Of a DNA stretch of 64,000 nt, positions 45,110 through 57,314 are shown one piece after another. The notes below the pieces were generated by a model. The model was given only the letters and a program-made list of their open reading frames with translations. It was not told the origin of the DNA and ran no database searches. Made by a program: the position numbers and the translations under genes. The stretch is from Merluccius polli. Taxonomy: Eukaryota > Chordata > Actinopteri > Gadiformes > Merlucciidae. The stretch is from assembly GCA_030340625.1 (NCBI GenBank), contig JAOPHQ010004288.1, positions 162,393-226,392 on the forward strand, written 5' to 3'. Positions within the stretch are counted from its first letter, which is position 1. Each line of letters begins with the position of its first letter.

Positions 45110-47149
45110 TGGACACCATTTGCCAAACAGTCACATGCAACAGGTCCCTCATGCATACATTAACACTGCTTTCCTCCGAAGGGGCGTGTGCGGCATTAAG
45201 ACGACCGGCCTGATCGCCCCGAGCAGCTGGTCTCTGCTGAACTCGGCCATATGGACCGCTGGGGTGGCGTCCATTTTATTATTCATTATTTCACTTTCTA
45301 TCCTTTTTTTTGTTCATTCATTTCTGTCCGTTGTCTGTTTGTTGAACATGCTTGGGGTCAGTCTGGGGGTTTGGTCCCGTCTGCTTGTCTGCGGCCAAGT
45401 CTGTCGCGGTGCCCCCCCCCGTCCTCGTCTGGAATTCGGCCTACATGTAGCCATAGCAACAGGTTGTCGCTTCTGTGTGTAATTGGCACCCTCCTCTGAC
45501 ACCATAGTATACAGTCGGTCTTTGGACCACTCACTGCCCCCCCCCCCCCACACACACACACACACACACACTGCTGGGTTTCCATGGACACAAATAACAG
45601 GATTTCTGGGAATAATCCGTTTGGTGGCAATAAAATTATCACGTTTTAACGTGCGAGTGACTCGGACTCCAGAAAACTCGACAGTTACCCACCAGTTTTT
45701 GGTTCTCAAGCATGGCCGCCTGATTATGGTCCTCCCGAGTTGTTCATTACTGCACTCACATTTTATTCATTATTAGGTGAAGGCGGTGTGTGTGTTTTTT
45801 TGCATGTGCTCAATGAAATGCACATTATTAATCAGGGGCCTTAGGTTTGCACCATGCTGTGTACATGACCACTTCAATAATCATTTCCTCTGGCAGACGC
45901 TAATCAATGTATTTGTGCCTTGGTGAGCATGCTCGCCGGGTCCTTCTGGCTGGTTAAGATGTTCTTCTCTCCCCGTGGTTCACAGTGGCATGCACATAAT
46001 TTAATCATTTCTATAACCAAAATAGATTTTGTTTCACATGTTTACAGAGAAGAGAACGGAACATGCCCTTTACGCTGCAGTTTCTTCATTTTATTTCCTT
46101 CATTTATTGCAATAAGCAAATATAAAGCAGTTCTTTGATATGTTTTGTGTGTATGTGTGTGTGTGTGTGTGTGTCAACGAGTTCAAACAGGAACAATGAC
46201 AGCGTTGCCAAACTGCAGTCAGACAAATTATGTGCAATATACTGTATATGGAATTGCATCTGTATTTGTGCACACATAAATATACCTTGTTCCCTTATGG
46301 TAAATTGATAAATACCCCTCAAAATACATACGTTTTCCAATATGCACAATTTTGTATAAATAAAACATGTCTTAGCAGGTTTTTCTCTCGTCATTAAAAT
46401 GACTTCGTTAAAATAACACACACACACACACGCAGATCTGTGGTCATTGAGATGCGGTGTGAAACGCATGCAGCCAACGTGATGCAGGTCTTCTGCTGCC
46501 TCACTCCCGCTCCGCATATCCAACGCGGCTCCATCACTAATGAAACAGGATAAAGTGTGACCATGTAAGAAGAACTACTGTGGAACAGCTGTGATGTTTA
46601 TTAGAAGTGATAAACAGCAGCCCGATAAGGGGGGGATAAGAGCACAGTGCATTACATTATGAGTCAAGGAGAATGACTTTCTACAACCTAGGATAAACAC
46701 TTTGGTGCTCGTCTAGTTCTGGAGCAGAACAGTTCTAGTATAGAGAACTTCATCCAGAGCATTTCTAGGAACTAGGTCAACACTCGCTGTCTTTCCTTTT
46801 TTTTGTATACATATTTTGTTCCTTAATATCCTGTAACTCTGTGCTTTGGAAACAGGAAACACTTCACAACGTACAACAAGTAAATAGTAAGAGTGTTATG
46901 AGCCCATCAAAGTGTTTTTGTTACCACATTACCGAATTCATGTTATTTGGATTATTGACTCCCCCCCTCATTCAGACTTGCAAATCATTAGAAACGTCTG
47001 CAGAGGCCAGTGCAGCTGATGCTCCTTAGGATTTAATATGCTAACATTTATTCACTTTCAACCGTTTGGGTGCTAGATATCAAATACACATCTGGCTAGA
47101 TTATTCATTTATTTTCTATGCCTTTTAAAAGACCACACAGCCATATAGT

Positions 47150-47150
<1 letters not shown>
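45110..47150. other. intergenic with microsatellites
   Basis: Poly-C then (CA)n at 45537-45571, and (TG)n at 46147-46174. No gene was recognised, despite 60-140 codon frames that owe their length to these repeats or overlap each other. Confidence 0.5.

Positions 47151-47152
<2 letters not shown>

Positions 47153-47245
<93 letters not shown>
47153..47245. repeat. (TA)n microsatellite with short (TG)n end
   Basis: About 84 bases of pure TA running into TGTGTGTG. It has the same TA-to-TG architecture as 42214-42273. Confidence 0.97.
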
Positions 47246-47249
47246 CCCT

Positions 47250-50180
47250 TTAATGCAAGTCTCCACTAAGACCTAACTAGTCTTTCAATGCTATGTTTTA
47301 TATTCTCTCTGAAAACCTTTAAAACCCTTTGCAATCACTGTGTGCTAAAACATACATACACTTTAAGCTGTTATCGTTAGCATTGGCCTTTCCAGGAGCA
47401 AATTAACATGAGATAATTAATAGAACAGTTTGTGAGCGCTAAGAAAAATAAATGTCAGCGTCCTATTTGAACAAAACCGTCTCCTTCGTATAAAGAAAGC
47501 TTGTAACCGAAGCACGTAGCGTTCACTTACTACCAGACCACAACCAAAACCAACCACAGCCCCCATGCACCACCGGCCCACGACCAAACCATAACCGAAT
47601 CATAGCAGCCATCCCCCGCCGAACCCCAACCGCCGTTCACGCCAGACTATAATGATGCATAATGAGAAGATGCTACCAGACGCGCGCTCCTCTGAATCCC
47701 GGTGAACGTTTTTAATGAATGTTCAGTGATGTTAATTAAAAACGTTTTTAATTGAAAGGAGGTCGACACAAATCAACATGGCGACTGGCAACAAAGCCAA
47801 CAGCCTTGTACTTCTTGTGGGATTGGATGCACGTGTCGCCATGACACCGCTCCGTATCGCCAACGCCGTCTCTCTCTCCCTCTCTCTCTGGCCAACTGTT
47901 GTGTATTTGCTGTTGTGCGTTGTGGTGTTTGGTGCGTTTGTCTGCTTCTTCTACGTTGTGTTCCAGTGCTGGTGCCCGCTTGTGTCTGTGTGCACAGCGC
48001 AGCCCCGGCTTCGTGTCTGAAGATCACTACAAGCCCTCTGATGGCCTGTAGTCAAGTGCAGCCCTCTGTGGTCTCCAGTAGACCCTCTAGCAGCAGAACG
48101 TCAAAAAAGGGGAGCCTCATCCGCGGGCTCTCATTGCCTCACAATCGTGTTTAGGTCGCCCTCCGGGAAAGCACAGCGCGACAAAACACTGTCTGTAACA
48201 CACTGGCTGCCTGTCCAAATGCTCTGCGCTAAGTGCATGGTAAGATAATTAGAAAATAATGCACCGGCGCTGTAAAAATAAGGCACATATAAGGAACGAC
48301 TGGGATTTTGCTTGCAATTACAGACACTCGCCTGTTTACAATAGCCATTCATTAGTCCGGTAATGACTGCTGCTCGCTGTAAACAACTCAGCCCAGGAGA
48401 GGGCTCAAACCGGGAGGGTTGACTTCCTGGCCGGTCCTCCAGCTTCATTAAATCAGTATCGGTGATCTTTGGTGCTTTTGATTTCATGGTACATAAATAT
48501 TGTATTTTGGGAAAATCAGTGATTCTAACTCGCTGGCAGTTTCTTGTGCTTTACTGTCTGCGCCCACAGTGTGTATTTATGTTACTGGGAATAATTATAT
48601 GCATCGGGTTCATCCGTTATTTCATTGTCAGTCGAATAGTCTGTGCTCCGCTCATGACGCAAAGCTCGTTATTTCAGAGTTCCTCTGGAAACGAACCCGA
48701 GACCCACGTGACAGATTCGCATTAACGTGTGACACATGTCGTCAATTAAAACGTATGATAATCCATGTCCATACAACGACGTCTTTCCTGTAGCCGAGGA
48801 AAGGAACGGCGCTGTCCATATGTTGAAAGTAATGGGGATGAATGCGTTTTTGGATGCGTGTGCTAGTTAAGCTCTGAGTTTTTCCTCATTACAAAGACAA
48901 GAGCGCATACCTGTGGCGAGCAAGCCCCTCTTCGGCGTAATAATGTATTCATGAAAGGTGTGTGTGTGTTCGTTGCCACTCGCAATCGCTGCCGTCGTCT
49001 AGGTGCTGCTTTCACCCAGCGCTGACCGAGCATGTGTTAAATGAGCGGTTCCCCTGTCTCAGACTAATGAGATTGGAAGGTGGAGGTGCAGGCGAGCGCT
49101 CCAGGCCTACTCAGGTAGAGCAAGCGCAGACGAGAAGAGAAATGTTTTACGTGACACATTATTACCCCACTTGTTTCTCCGTTTTAAATAATAATGTTCT
49201 GTGACCACTTGGCTGTTGTTCATTTTAATTCGGCTTGATATCCAATTTCGTTTCAGGCGGATGCGCTTCACTGGGTTTGTTTCTTGATTGTTCTGGGTTT
49301 TTTTGCCGTCGTAACGACGCCACCGATGGATTATCGATTGTCTGATCGTAATTGAGATCTCTGAAGTGAACATTTTAGTACGCAGTTCATCAAAAAGATT
49401 AGGAAATACTTTGTACGGATAACGCTTCATCATAACGTTATCTTGGAATCGTGTGCAATTTTTCAAATTGTCACTGTTAAAAACATCGGTGAACCACCCT
49501 TGTCTTCAATCGCTCTGCAGATTCATTCATTTGAATTCTCAATTGATTTTTATCCTTACAAGAGTCGTCATTTCAGAATCAGGACTTGCCTTAACAAACC
49601 CCAGATAATGCAGATAGTAATCAGTTATACTGATGATGTGCTCTTCATTGTATCCAGTTTAGTCCTGTGAAGAACCCCTTTGCATTCAGTGTACACACAT
49701 CCTCATGTGTGCCGTGACGTGCCATATTTCAGCGATCTTGCGGCGGTGTCAAAGTGGTTGACGTGAAGAGGCATGATTGATGCGTTCAGGTCCTCTGTTC
49801 TTTTACCCTTTCTGCCCCCCGCCCCCCTCCTCCACCAGCCCCACCCCAGCCCCTCCTACCCTCGGGCAGAGCCCATTGATTTTTCTGAAATGTGGCCCAG
49901 AATTACAATCAGTCTGGAGCAGAGAAGAAATAGACCAGGAAGGCGTTCAATGGTTCAAACACAAAGCCTGTGTTGACACTGCTTAGCCCCAGCTAACCAG
50001 GGGAAACGCACAACCCCCAAGAAACACCACAGATTGGGGGTGAGGGGGTTGTCGGCTTAGGAAACATACCATAATTGGCTTTCCCTCTCTTCTCCTGGAG
50101 AGATCTTGGGTCAATTACCTTAAGGAGTGCGGTCAAAAGTGCACTCTAAATTATTTATTTGTATGCGGTTGATAGTTATA
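47250..50180. other. intergenic, unique sequence
   Basis: No repeats of note and no gene. CpG is moderately frequent. A block at 48180-48490 looks constrained and is listed separately. Confidence 0.5.
48180..48490. promoter_or_regulatory. possible conserved non-coding element
   Basis: Repeat-free, mixed-composition block with phrases such as GATAATTAGAAAATAATGCA (48243-48262), CTGTTTACAATAGCCATTC (forkhead-type TGTTTAC) and TGTAAACAA at 48378. Forkhead-like cores on both strands and ATTA cores suggest an enhancer. Judged by eye only. Confidence 0.25.
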
Positions 50181-50184
50181 TTAG

Positions 50185-50247
<63 letters not shown>
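50185..50247. repeat. (AT)n microsatellite
   Basis: A pure AT run of about 62 bases. The Tyr-Ile frames crossing it are artefacts. Confidence 0.97.
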
Positions 50248-50251
<4 letters not shown>

Positions 50252-50379
50252 CAAAACTACAATGAGAAATGTTCTGCTAAAACCATTTAAAAGCTGAACA
50301 AGCAGCTTTTCACTCTCGCAGTCCATTAAAACGTAGGGGATTTAGATTTTGTGTTGTTGTTGAAAGAAACAAAGCTAAA

Positions 50380-50575
50380 ATAGCCCGCTTTGGATTGGCA
50401 AGCGGTTTTACACAAAGGCCATGCCAGGCAATATCCCCGTTCAATGCAGACATAATTGTAAAGGTCACTGCTAATTCTGGGTGTCCGATTATCCCTTAGG
50501 CCCATTGTGCCTCCTGCAGCGGGCGTACGATTCACTGGGAGGCAGGCAAGGCGATCTGGTGACACTGGCGTAATC
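50380..50575. promoter_or_regulatory. possible conserved non-coding element
   Basis: Unique sequence between two microsatellites, with phrases such as GACATAATTGTAAAGGTCAC (nuclear-receptor-like AGGTCA) and CGATTATCCCTTAGGCCC (bicoid/OTX-like GATTA). Evidence is textural only. Confidence 0.22.
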
Positions 50576-50576
50576 C

Positions 50577-50578
50577 TA

Positions 50579-50618
<40 letters not shown>
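50577..50618. repeat. (AAT)n microsatellite
   Basis: About 14 uninterrupted trinucleotide units. Confidence 0.95.
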
Positions 50619-50619
<1 letters not shown>

Positions 50620-50989
50620 TGGCGCTTGTTTACATGTGATACTGCTGTGTATCCATGTCAGTTAAACCCCACCGTACGTATTTTCATCCTTCTTCAGTGC
50701 AAAATATCGGTAGTAGCCTTAACATAGCCATGCGTACCGGGAGGGTCTTGGCGGGCTCAGTGTAGGCATGGGATGTGGTTTTAATGACGTAGGCGGTAGT
50801 CTGCCCACATTGTGCCCAGATTGCCTGACCGCCGCGGGATGCGGTCCAGCTCATCGGATTGCAACGTGAGCAAGATCCGATCTGGGACTGTCCGGACCTG
50901 ACAGTTAATGCGTCACACCGTGATCGGATGATGAAAGTCGCATTGAAACGACAAGTGTCACCGAGGCCTCGGTCTGTCTGGTTCTCACA

Positions 50990-51153
50990 TTGTCACTCTC
51001 TTTCTCATGTCTCGCTCTGTCATCTCTCCGTCTCTCTCTCACACTTATATTTTCTTCCTCTCAAATCTCTCTCTCTCACAGTATGTCTGTCTCTCTCACC
51101 GTCTTATATTTTGTCAGTTTCTCTGGCTTTCTGTTTCTGTCTCTGTCTGTCTC

Positions 51154-51209
<56 letters not shown>

Positions 51210-51376
51210 ATTAGTGTGGTCTCTCTCCCATGGGAATGGCTCCAGTGTGAATGGGTGGGGCGGTGTGCTCCTGCCAGCCAGCGGTGCTGGGCGGGCAGGA
51301 GAGAGAGATAGATTAAGGAATTTTAAACACTCCTCATGGCGAGCGCACCAGCGTCCAACTGAGCAGCTGGTTGTGT

Positions 51377-51414
<38 letters not shown>
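50990..51414. repeat. (TC)n-rich tract and (TG)n microsatellite
   Basis: A CT-rich stretch from about 50990 culminates in pure (TC)n at 51163-51202. (GT)n lies at 51377-51414. The Ser-Leu-rich 67-150 codon frames are repeat artefacts. Confidence 0.9.
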
Positions 51415-51416
<2 letters not shown>

Positions 51417-51759
51417 CTTTCCTGCCTAACGCGGGGAGGAGAAGGAGCCCCAGATGGTCACGGGTACCGCCAGGTCAGGGCTATTCAGAGACATGGCTTG
51501 AAGTGAAGCGGTGTGTGCGAATTAATCAAAGTCTACAGAAGCATTGGCATCCATGCGGCAGTGCAGTGCACTGTAACGGAGGACACTTTGCACCTCGCCC
51601 TGTGTATGTATTCCTAGCGGTAATCCTGGGGAACGTACATAATTGCGTTTTGGGAAATGTTACCTCCATGAAGGGTCATGCTGCTCAGGCGTGTGTACTC
51701 GCCCGTGTTTGACAGGAAAGTTTGATTGAGAGGCAAAATGTCAACTCGAGCGAACTGTT

Positions 51760-51905
51760 TGTGTGAGTTTGCCCCCAAGTTTTGCGTCATTCGTGGCGTT
51801 CGGGTCGCGTCCTTCCTGTTGCCAGGTGCGAATTTGCATCTGTTCGCCTCTTTGCATTGACCTTGTATGCAATCGCGCTGTGCTAAAAATGTGAACACAG
51901 CATAA
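51760..51905. mobile_element. short element related to the LINE-interrupting MITE, copy 2
   Basis: Shares GAC[CT]TTGTATG[CT]AATC[AG]CGC and a terminal GTGAACACAGCA-like end with 43740-43905, and the same GCGTC-rich interior. It is diverged, with no target duplication identified. Confidence 0.4.
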
Positions 51906-51909
51906 GAGC

Positions 51910-52360
51910 TCCGATCGTATCTGGTTCCACTGTTGACTTCACAGACTGTAGTACAGTCTCCCATTAGCTATGTTGAATATGCATCGTTTCTTACCTCCAC
52001 CAATTTAACAGGCTGCACGGAGAATGGGCCTGACTCCAGTCCCATTTAATGTTTCACAGTACATTATGTCCCATATATACTGTGACACATCAAAGGGCCG
52101 ACGCTACACCGGTGAGCTAATATGTTCTTTTTAATGTTGATCATGTTAAGGATTATCACACCAAACGTGTCAGACTGCTTAGGGGGATCGGGACGACCCA
52201 TGCGCACAGACCGGCATACACACCGAGACCGGTTCAGGCCACGGCCACTCGGTGCTGTGGGGTCACGCGAACCCGGCTGAGGCCAGCAGGGATGGCCATG
52301 AAAGGGCTCGTCTGACACGGAGGGTGTAAACCGGGAATGGATTATGCTCTGTGCTAATCA
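51910..52360. other. intergenic, nothing recognised
   Basis: Ordinary unique sequence without coding or repeat features. Confidence 0.5.
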
Positions 52361-52364
52361 CACC

Positions 52365-52555
52365 AAGGAAGGGGACGGTTTTACACTGCTTCTCTATAAA
52401 GGCCAATAAAGTTAATTTTCTTGTACCTGACAAGTTTCGGCTACTTGTCAGGTACAAGAAAATTATAACTTTATTGGCCTTTATAGAGAAGCAGTGTAAA
52501 AAGTATATCAGTAGGCTGAATGAACGTCTTCAATATAAGGAAGGGGGCGGTTTTT
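52365..52555. repeat. hairpin with 57-bp stem flanked by direct repeats
   Basis: The left arm 52379-52434 (TTTTACACTGCTTCTCTATA...) and right arm 52444-52501 are reverse complements except for one 2-base TA indel. The loop is 9 bases (52435-52443). Direct repeats AAGGAAGGGG[AG]CGGTTTT flank the structure at 52365-52382 and about 52537-52554. No element family was recognised. Confidence 0.85.
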
Positions 52556-52721
52556 ATTAACACCACAGGGCGACCGGGCTGCAACCTGTAGCTAGCGGAT
52601 ACACAAAGGGTGCAAAGTGCTAGAAAGTGTAATGCACGTATTACATTGCGACAGAAACGCATAAATCCACATGTTTTCTCTCGATATTAAATAAGCAAGT
52701 ACAAACGTACGTTGGTGAAAC

Positions 52722-52832
52722 CCCTTTTATCCGAAGCATTCTTACAATATTCGTTAGTGAGGGGCCGGCCCCCGGTGGGAATCAAGCCCCTGACCCTGGG
52801 CTGCGTCAGTGCTTTGCTCTACCAGTGAAGAG
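52722..52832 (-). mobile_element. tRNA-derived SINE copy (degraded)
   Basis: Starts CTTTTATCCGAAGCATTCTTA, a diverged form of the family start TTTATCCAAAGCGACTTACA. It carries a degenerate inverse B box (GGAATCAAGCC at 52777-52787) and an end near CTCTACCAGTGAAG. Confidence 0.45.
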
Positions 52833-52839
52833 GGCAACA

Positions 52840-53740
52840 CACGTGTGTGGCACTGACCCTGTTCATGTCAAGATTGTGGTACCAGTGCAAAATGAGAGAG
52901 AGATGTTTTTTATTTCTGTGTGTCCCCGCATGTTTGTGTGTCGTGTGATGCCGAGGCCATGGGTGTCTATGAACACTTGGAGGGCATTGCGACGCGCTAC
53001 CTTTCAACGACCATATCGATTTATCCTCTCTAGTGGACCCGTATCTGTGTTAGCATCAATGTAGGCATACTTGGCGTGTCCTCTGCCCTGGTTCCACATG
53101 CATTGATCCGTACAAACAATCAATTTCCGTTGTGTAGAAGGAATGTTTAAAATGTTACTCATCTCGGGTTACGTCGGTTTGTGCATTAAAACGCACTCAC
53201 TTTATCAGCCAATACCGGTGGTGGTAGTCCATTAGTCTGACTTAAAAAAAAACAATAGATGGATGGAAAAGGATGCATTCAAGTCTGTAAAATACAGTTA
53301 AACTTTGCTGTTTAGCCATGTAATGAAGTTGTAGAACACAGTTTAAAGATTGGAACCAATAATGTCGAAAAGGTCCTGCAACCGATTATGCAATGGCATC
53401 ATATGAACGCTTTATCTGAAATGTTGGCGAGTCCGGCCACAGATTGTTTTTTAAACATCAACCAGTAACATTGAAATAATTGTATATATTATAGGAAGGT
53501 TTTGCCTGAAATGCATCATTGGTAAGGCTGGTCACAGGTGAATTTCATTTCAGAACCAGCAGATGCAAATCACTGATTGGCAGATCCCCTCCTGTATGTC
53601 AACACCAAACTCCACGCGCTGGACTTTATCGATCAGATGTTCCCTTAAAAGGCAGGCGGTATGGAGAAGGTCACCGCAACGTCTTCAACACGGGGGTAAT
53701 GGAGATGAATTTGACCTGTCAAGCCAAGGCTTTGAGTGTG
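52840..53740. other. intergenic, nothing recognised
   Basis: Unique sequence. No gene, RNA or element was recognised. Confidence 0.5.
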
Positions 53741-53742
53741 TC

Positions 53743-53743
53743 T

Positions 53744-53798
<55 letters not shown>

Positions 53799-53801
53799 GG
53801 G
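53743..53801 (+). repeat. (TG)n followed by poly-G
   Basis: About 38 bases of TG run straight into about 21 G. The same TG-to-G transition occurs at 22217-22247. Confidence 0.95.
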
Positions 53802-53809
53802 TGTCCTCT

Positions 53810-55895
53810 TTGGTGGCTGTAAAAGGCAGAGTGATCTTGTTAAATGGAATCCATCCATGCTGAAACTAACTGGACTACACTTCAGCGCAGACTGTTGAGC
53901 GTGTCAAAGCCCAAACATGGCTGATTTTTAGAGGACACTTTCGGTGACCAGAGCTCAGGCCGCGTGTCATCTTCACATCCGCCGCCGCCGACTTCGAAGA
54001 GTTTTCAATTAGGCGTTACCGCGGCGATTAGTCGGATGGGGGAATGTAAACAGGGGGGGGATTAACATGTGGGGTTAATAGAGCACAGAGCGCAGTCATT
54101 AGTGTCATCTCTGGCACCGTGCTCATCTAAAGGTCGTAGGTCCAAGTTGTTATTGTAATTAATGGAAGTATCGCCATTTTCGCAGAAGCCTGACATGGGT
54201 TTTCAGAGTTAAAGGACAATGCGTTATTAAAACGAGCGGTATGTATCGCTATGTAACTGTTCCTCTTCCAAGGTGGAAGCAACACATTCTTATCTCCGCG
54301 CGGCTCCTGAGAGGGTCATTTACTGTGTTGCTGTTTACACTACCGCACGGCTCGGGGAAAATCCGTCGGGGAATGGAAACGCCGCATTCAAAGTGCCTTT
54401 GAGCCGGCTCTGTAGCCGCTTTCAACCGCGTTTTCTGGTTCACTCCCGCCACAGTTGTTTTCAGAACCAGCGGGGGGATTAGAACCAGCAGTTGGTGTGG
54501 ATTAGGGTCTGATGCCCGCGCCTATAGAATGGAGAAATAATTGACTGGTAGCCTGCTGGGTCATTACCGTAAGGAGGGCAGCGAACACACTGTGAGCCTT
54601 TCTTCATGTACGCTCCGTGGAAAAGCAGCTGCAAGCCCACACACGCACATATATATGTATATGTATGCACACGTACACACGCGCGCGCGCACACAGACAA
54701 AACCAACCTCCTGGTAACCTCCCCAAGCAGCATCGTCTATTCACTCTTATCAAACAAATACAGAAATACTCAACAACAATGTGAAAACAGTTGCCGTGCG
54801 GCCGTCAGACGTCCGAGACGGTCCATCTTGTGTGCAACAGAACAAAGCTGTTTTCTATAGGCGGGTTTATGATGCCTTTTATATGACACGGTCTTATCAG
54901 AATCGTTTTCGTCTTACCTTTTTGGCATTTTTGAGGTTTCTACTGTTTATTGAGTTGGAAACCCTGAAGTGATATTTGAATGCGAGTGGATGAAGTAAAT
55001 GCATAATTTATGAGTGGAGGAAATATTTTTTTTACAAGGTGGACTGCACAGGGGAGAGGGAGAAGATGAAGTGGACACGGTAAAGTAATCCCAGAGATTA
55101 AAGATATTGACACAAGCGTCTTTTTTTTTAGATTATAGTGCCTGTTACAGCTGCTCCAATGTGGTAACTGCAGACTTCAATGCAACTACTCATGCCTCAG
55201 TTACAGCGGCAATAAAGATGACCGAACCGCGAGATAACGTTAACCTAACATTACTGTTCTGAGTCACATTCAGTCACACAGGTACGCCTCAGTGCGCCAG
55301 GCACATCACCCCATTAGTGTGCATTAATACCAACATAAAGTAGCGCCTATGTTATTCATGTGTATCCCACACGCATAACGACGTTTCTCCCTCCCCCAGC
55401 CATGTAAAAAAAATAAACTAGACTCTATTGAAAAACAGCTGGCCTGCTTTCTCCCTCCATCTATTTCCCCTCACCTGACTAGCACAAGAGAACAAGGATT
55501 ATCCTGGATGACACACACACACATACGGACACACACACCCACACCCACTTACACAAATCCAAATCCTTTCCCCTTGCGTCCCAAGCTTTTGACTTGAGGA
55601 CGAGGTGCCAACAAACGAACCCTGGGAAGCTATTTTTTTCAATCAGGAATCTGCCTTAGCAGAGGGATATAGATTTTATTGGTGGTGGCGGTGGTGGTGG
55701 GATTATTAGCTTGGCAATTGGATACAGAGGTGGACACTACATATGGGGGTTTTGCTGACCTTATAGAACGCCATTGAGCCATCAATGTAAGAGGCCACTG
55801 CTTCTAGACCTTTCCATCCACAGGGGCACGCGTTGTCACCTGGGTCCCAGACGTCCTTGGCACTTAATTAATCAATGGATGCCATTGATTGGCTC
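53810..55895. other. intergenic with possible conserved stretches
   Basis: 54060-54250 and 55570-55880 are repeat-poor, with homeodomain-type cores (TAATTAATGG near 54156; CTTAATTAATCAATGG near 55862). CA-rich DNA lies at 54640-54695 and 55508-55550. No gene was recognised. Confidence 0.4.
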
Positions 55896-55896
55896 T

Positions 55897-55931
<35 letters not shown>
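55897..55931. repeat. (TG)n microsatellite
   Basis: A pure run of TG after GTGTGTTTG. Confidence 0.95.
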
Positions 55932-55934
55932 AGA

Positions 55935-57120
55935 CATAATAAGCTGCTGATTAAAATCATTAGGAGAAGACCCTGTCGGCAGCCAAGCGACCACAGACAT
56001 TCATTTGGAATGGGTGTTGTGTTTCCAATCTGTGGTTGATTTTATTTATTTATTTTGATTTAATGACCCGTCGTTACGATGGTAAATAATTGAATAATTG
56101 ATTTGCTTTTTACTTTTCTGGTGGAAAAGAGCAAAGCACATGCCTTCATTTATTAGCAAGTGCCTTCATTTCTTTGCTTTACTACTTACTACGCTTACTA
56201 TGGCATTTAGAGACATTTAGAGGTTCGTTTGTATTTTCATTACGTAAGGGATCAAAATGGGACCTAAAAATGGCAAACTATTTGTAGTTTTTGATAAAGT
56301 GGAAACGTACATGGCACTTGACGCCTAATGTTTATGGCACCTGGACTCCTACAGGCCATGGCTTGGTAAATGCTCTGTACTTTAACATGGTAAAGAGAGA
56401 GCATTCATTTTTTAAATCAACTTTAGCATGAAGCCCTGTGTGTTGCTACCCTGTGTGGCCGCCTCCCTCTCTGAACACATTATCAAGGCAGTCATAGGAA
56501 GTACTGCAACATTGCAGGTGACTGAATTACTATAGGGCTTGTACATAGTGACATCACATCGCAATGACTGCCGCCATTTTGGGAGCGTAGGAGCATTGGA
56601 AAGTTAGTCTTTATGTTGGTTATCAGGGCTTTTTGGTCATTGTTAAGTAATTAATTGTGAAAGGATTTGTCATTATATTGTTATGTTTGAAACTACCACA
56701 GCGTTTCTCATGTGAGACGTAGCAAAACAGTTTTCTTTAGCCTAGGTTACAGTATATTTACGTTGGTTTAGGATTTTACAGTACTACAACTCTCTTGAGT
56801 CCGCTCAGTATGGCTATAGTCGGCAACAATCAATCCCATGATGCATTCTGACGGTATAGAAATGCTTAAAGATCATATGAAAAATTATGCTTTTCATACA
56901 AAGGAATGAAGTTGTTTGCAACACATGCAAACGGGACACTCAGTGGTCTGTTGTCTGGCTCTTCTGTGTAATTACTTGTGTTTGTTATTGCTTTACTGTT
57001 CAGTACACATGGCCGGCAGAAAATGTCTGTCGCTAGAGGCCATGGATCAATATGTGAAGATGCGTGGAGCGTTTGGTTGTGATGTCCTAAAGCTGCGATA
57101 CAGTGAGAACATAAATTATC
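55935..57120. other. intergenic, nothing recognised
   Basis: AT-rich. A frame at 56916-57392 starts in this stretch but half of it is the following microsatellite and it matches no family. Confidence 0.5.
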
Positions 57121-57123
57121 AAA

Positions 57124-57310
57124 ACATTACCGTCCGTCCATACCTCCATCTATCTAATTCTCCATCCATGATCCATCGACCCATCCATCTATTCAGATAT
57201 CCATCTGTCCGTCTACACATCCGTCCACCCATTTATCTATCTGTCCTTTTTTCACGATCCATCCATCTGTCTATCTCGATCCATCCATCTATCTGGAGCC
57301 ATCCATCTAT
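57124..57310 (+). repeat. degenerate (ATCC/GTCC/ATCT)n tetranucleotide repeat
   Basis: Tetranucleotide periodicity (CATCCATCTATC-like) runs across about 185 bases with many substitutions. It explains the Ile-His-Pro-Ser rich frame. Confidence 0.85.
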
Positions 57311-57314
57311 CTTC

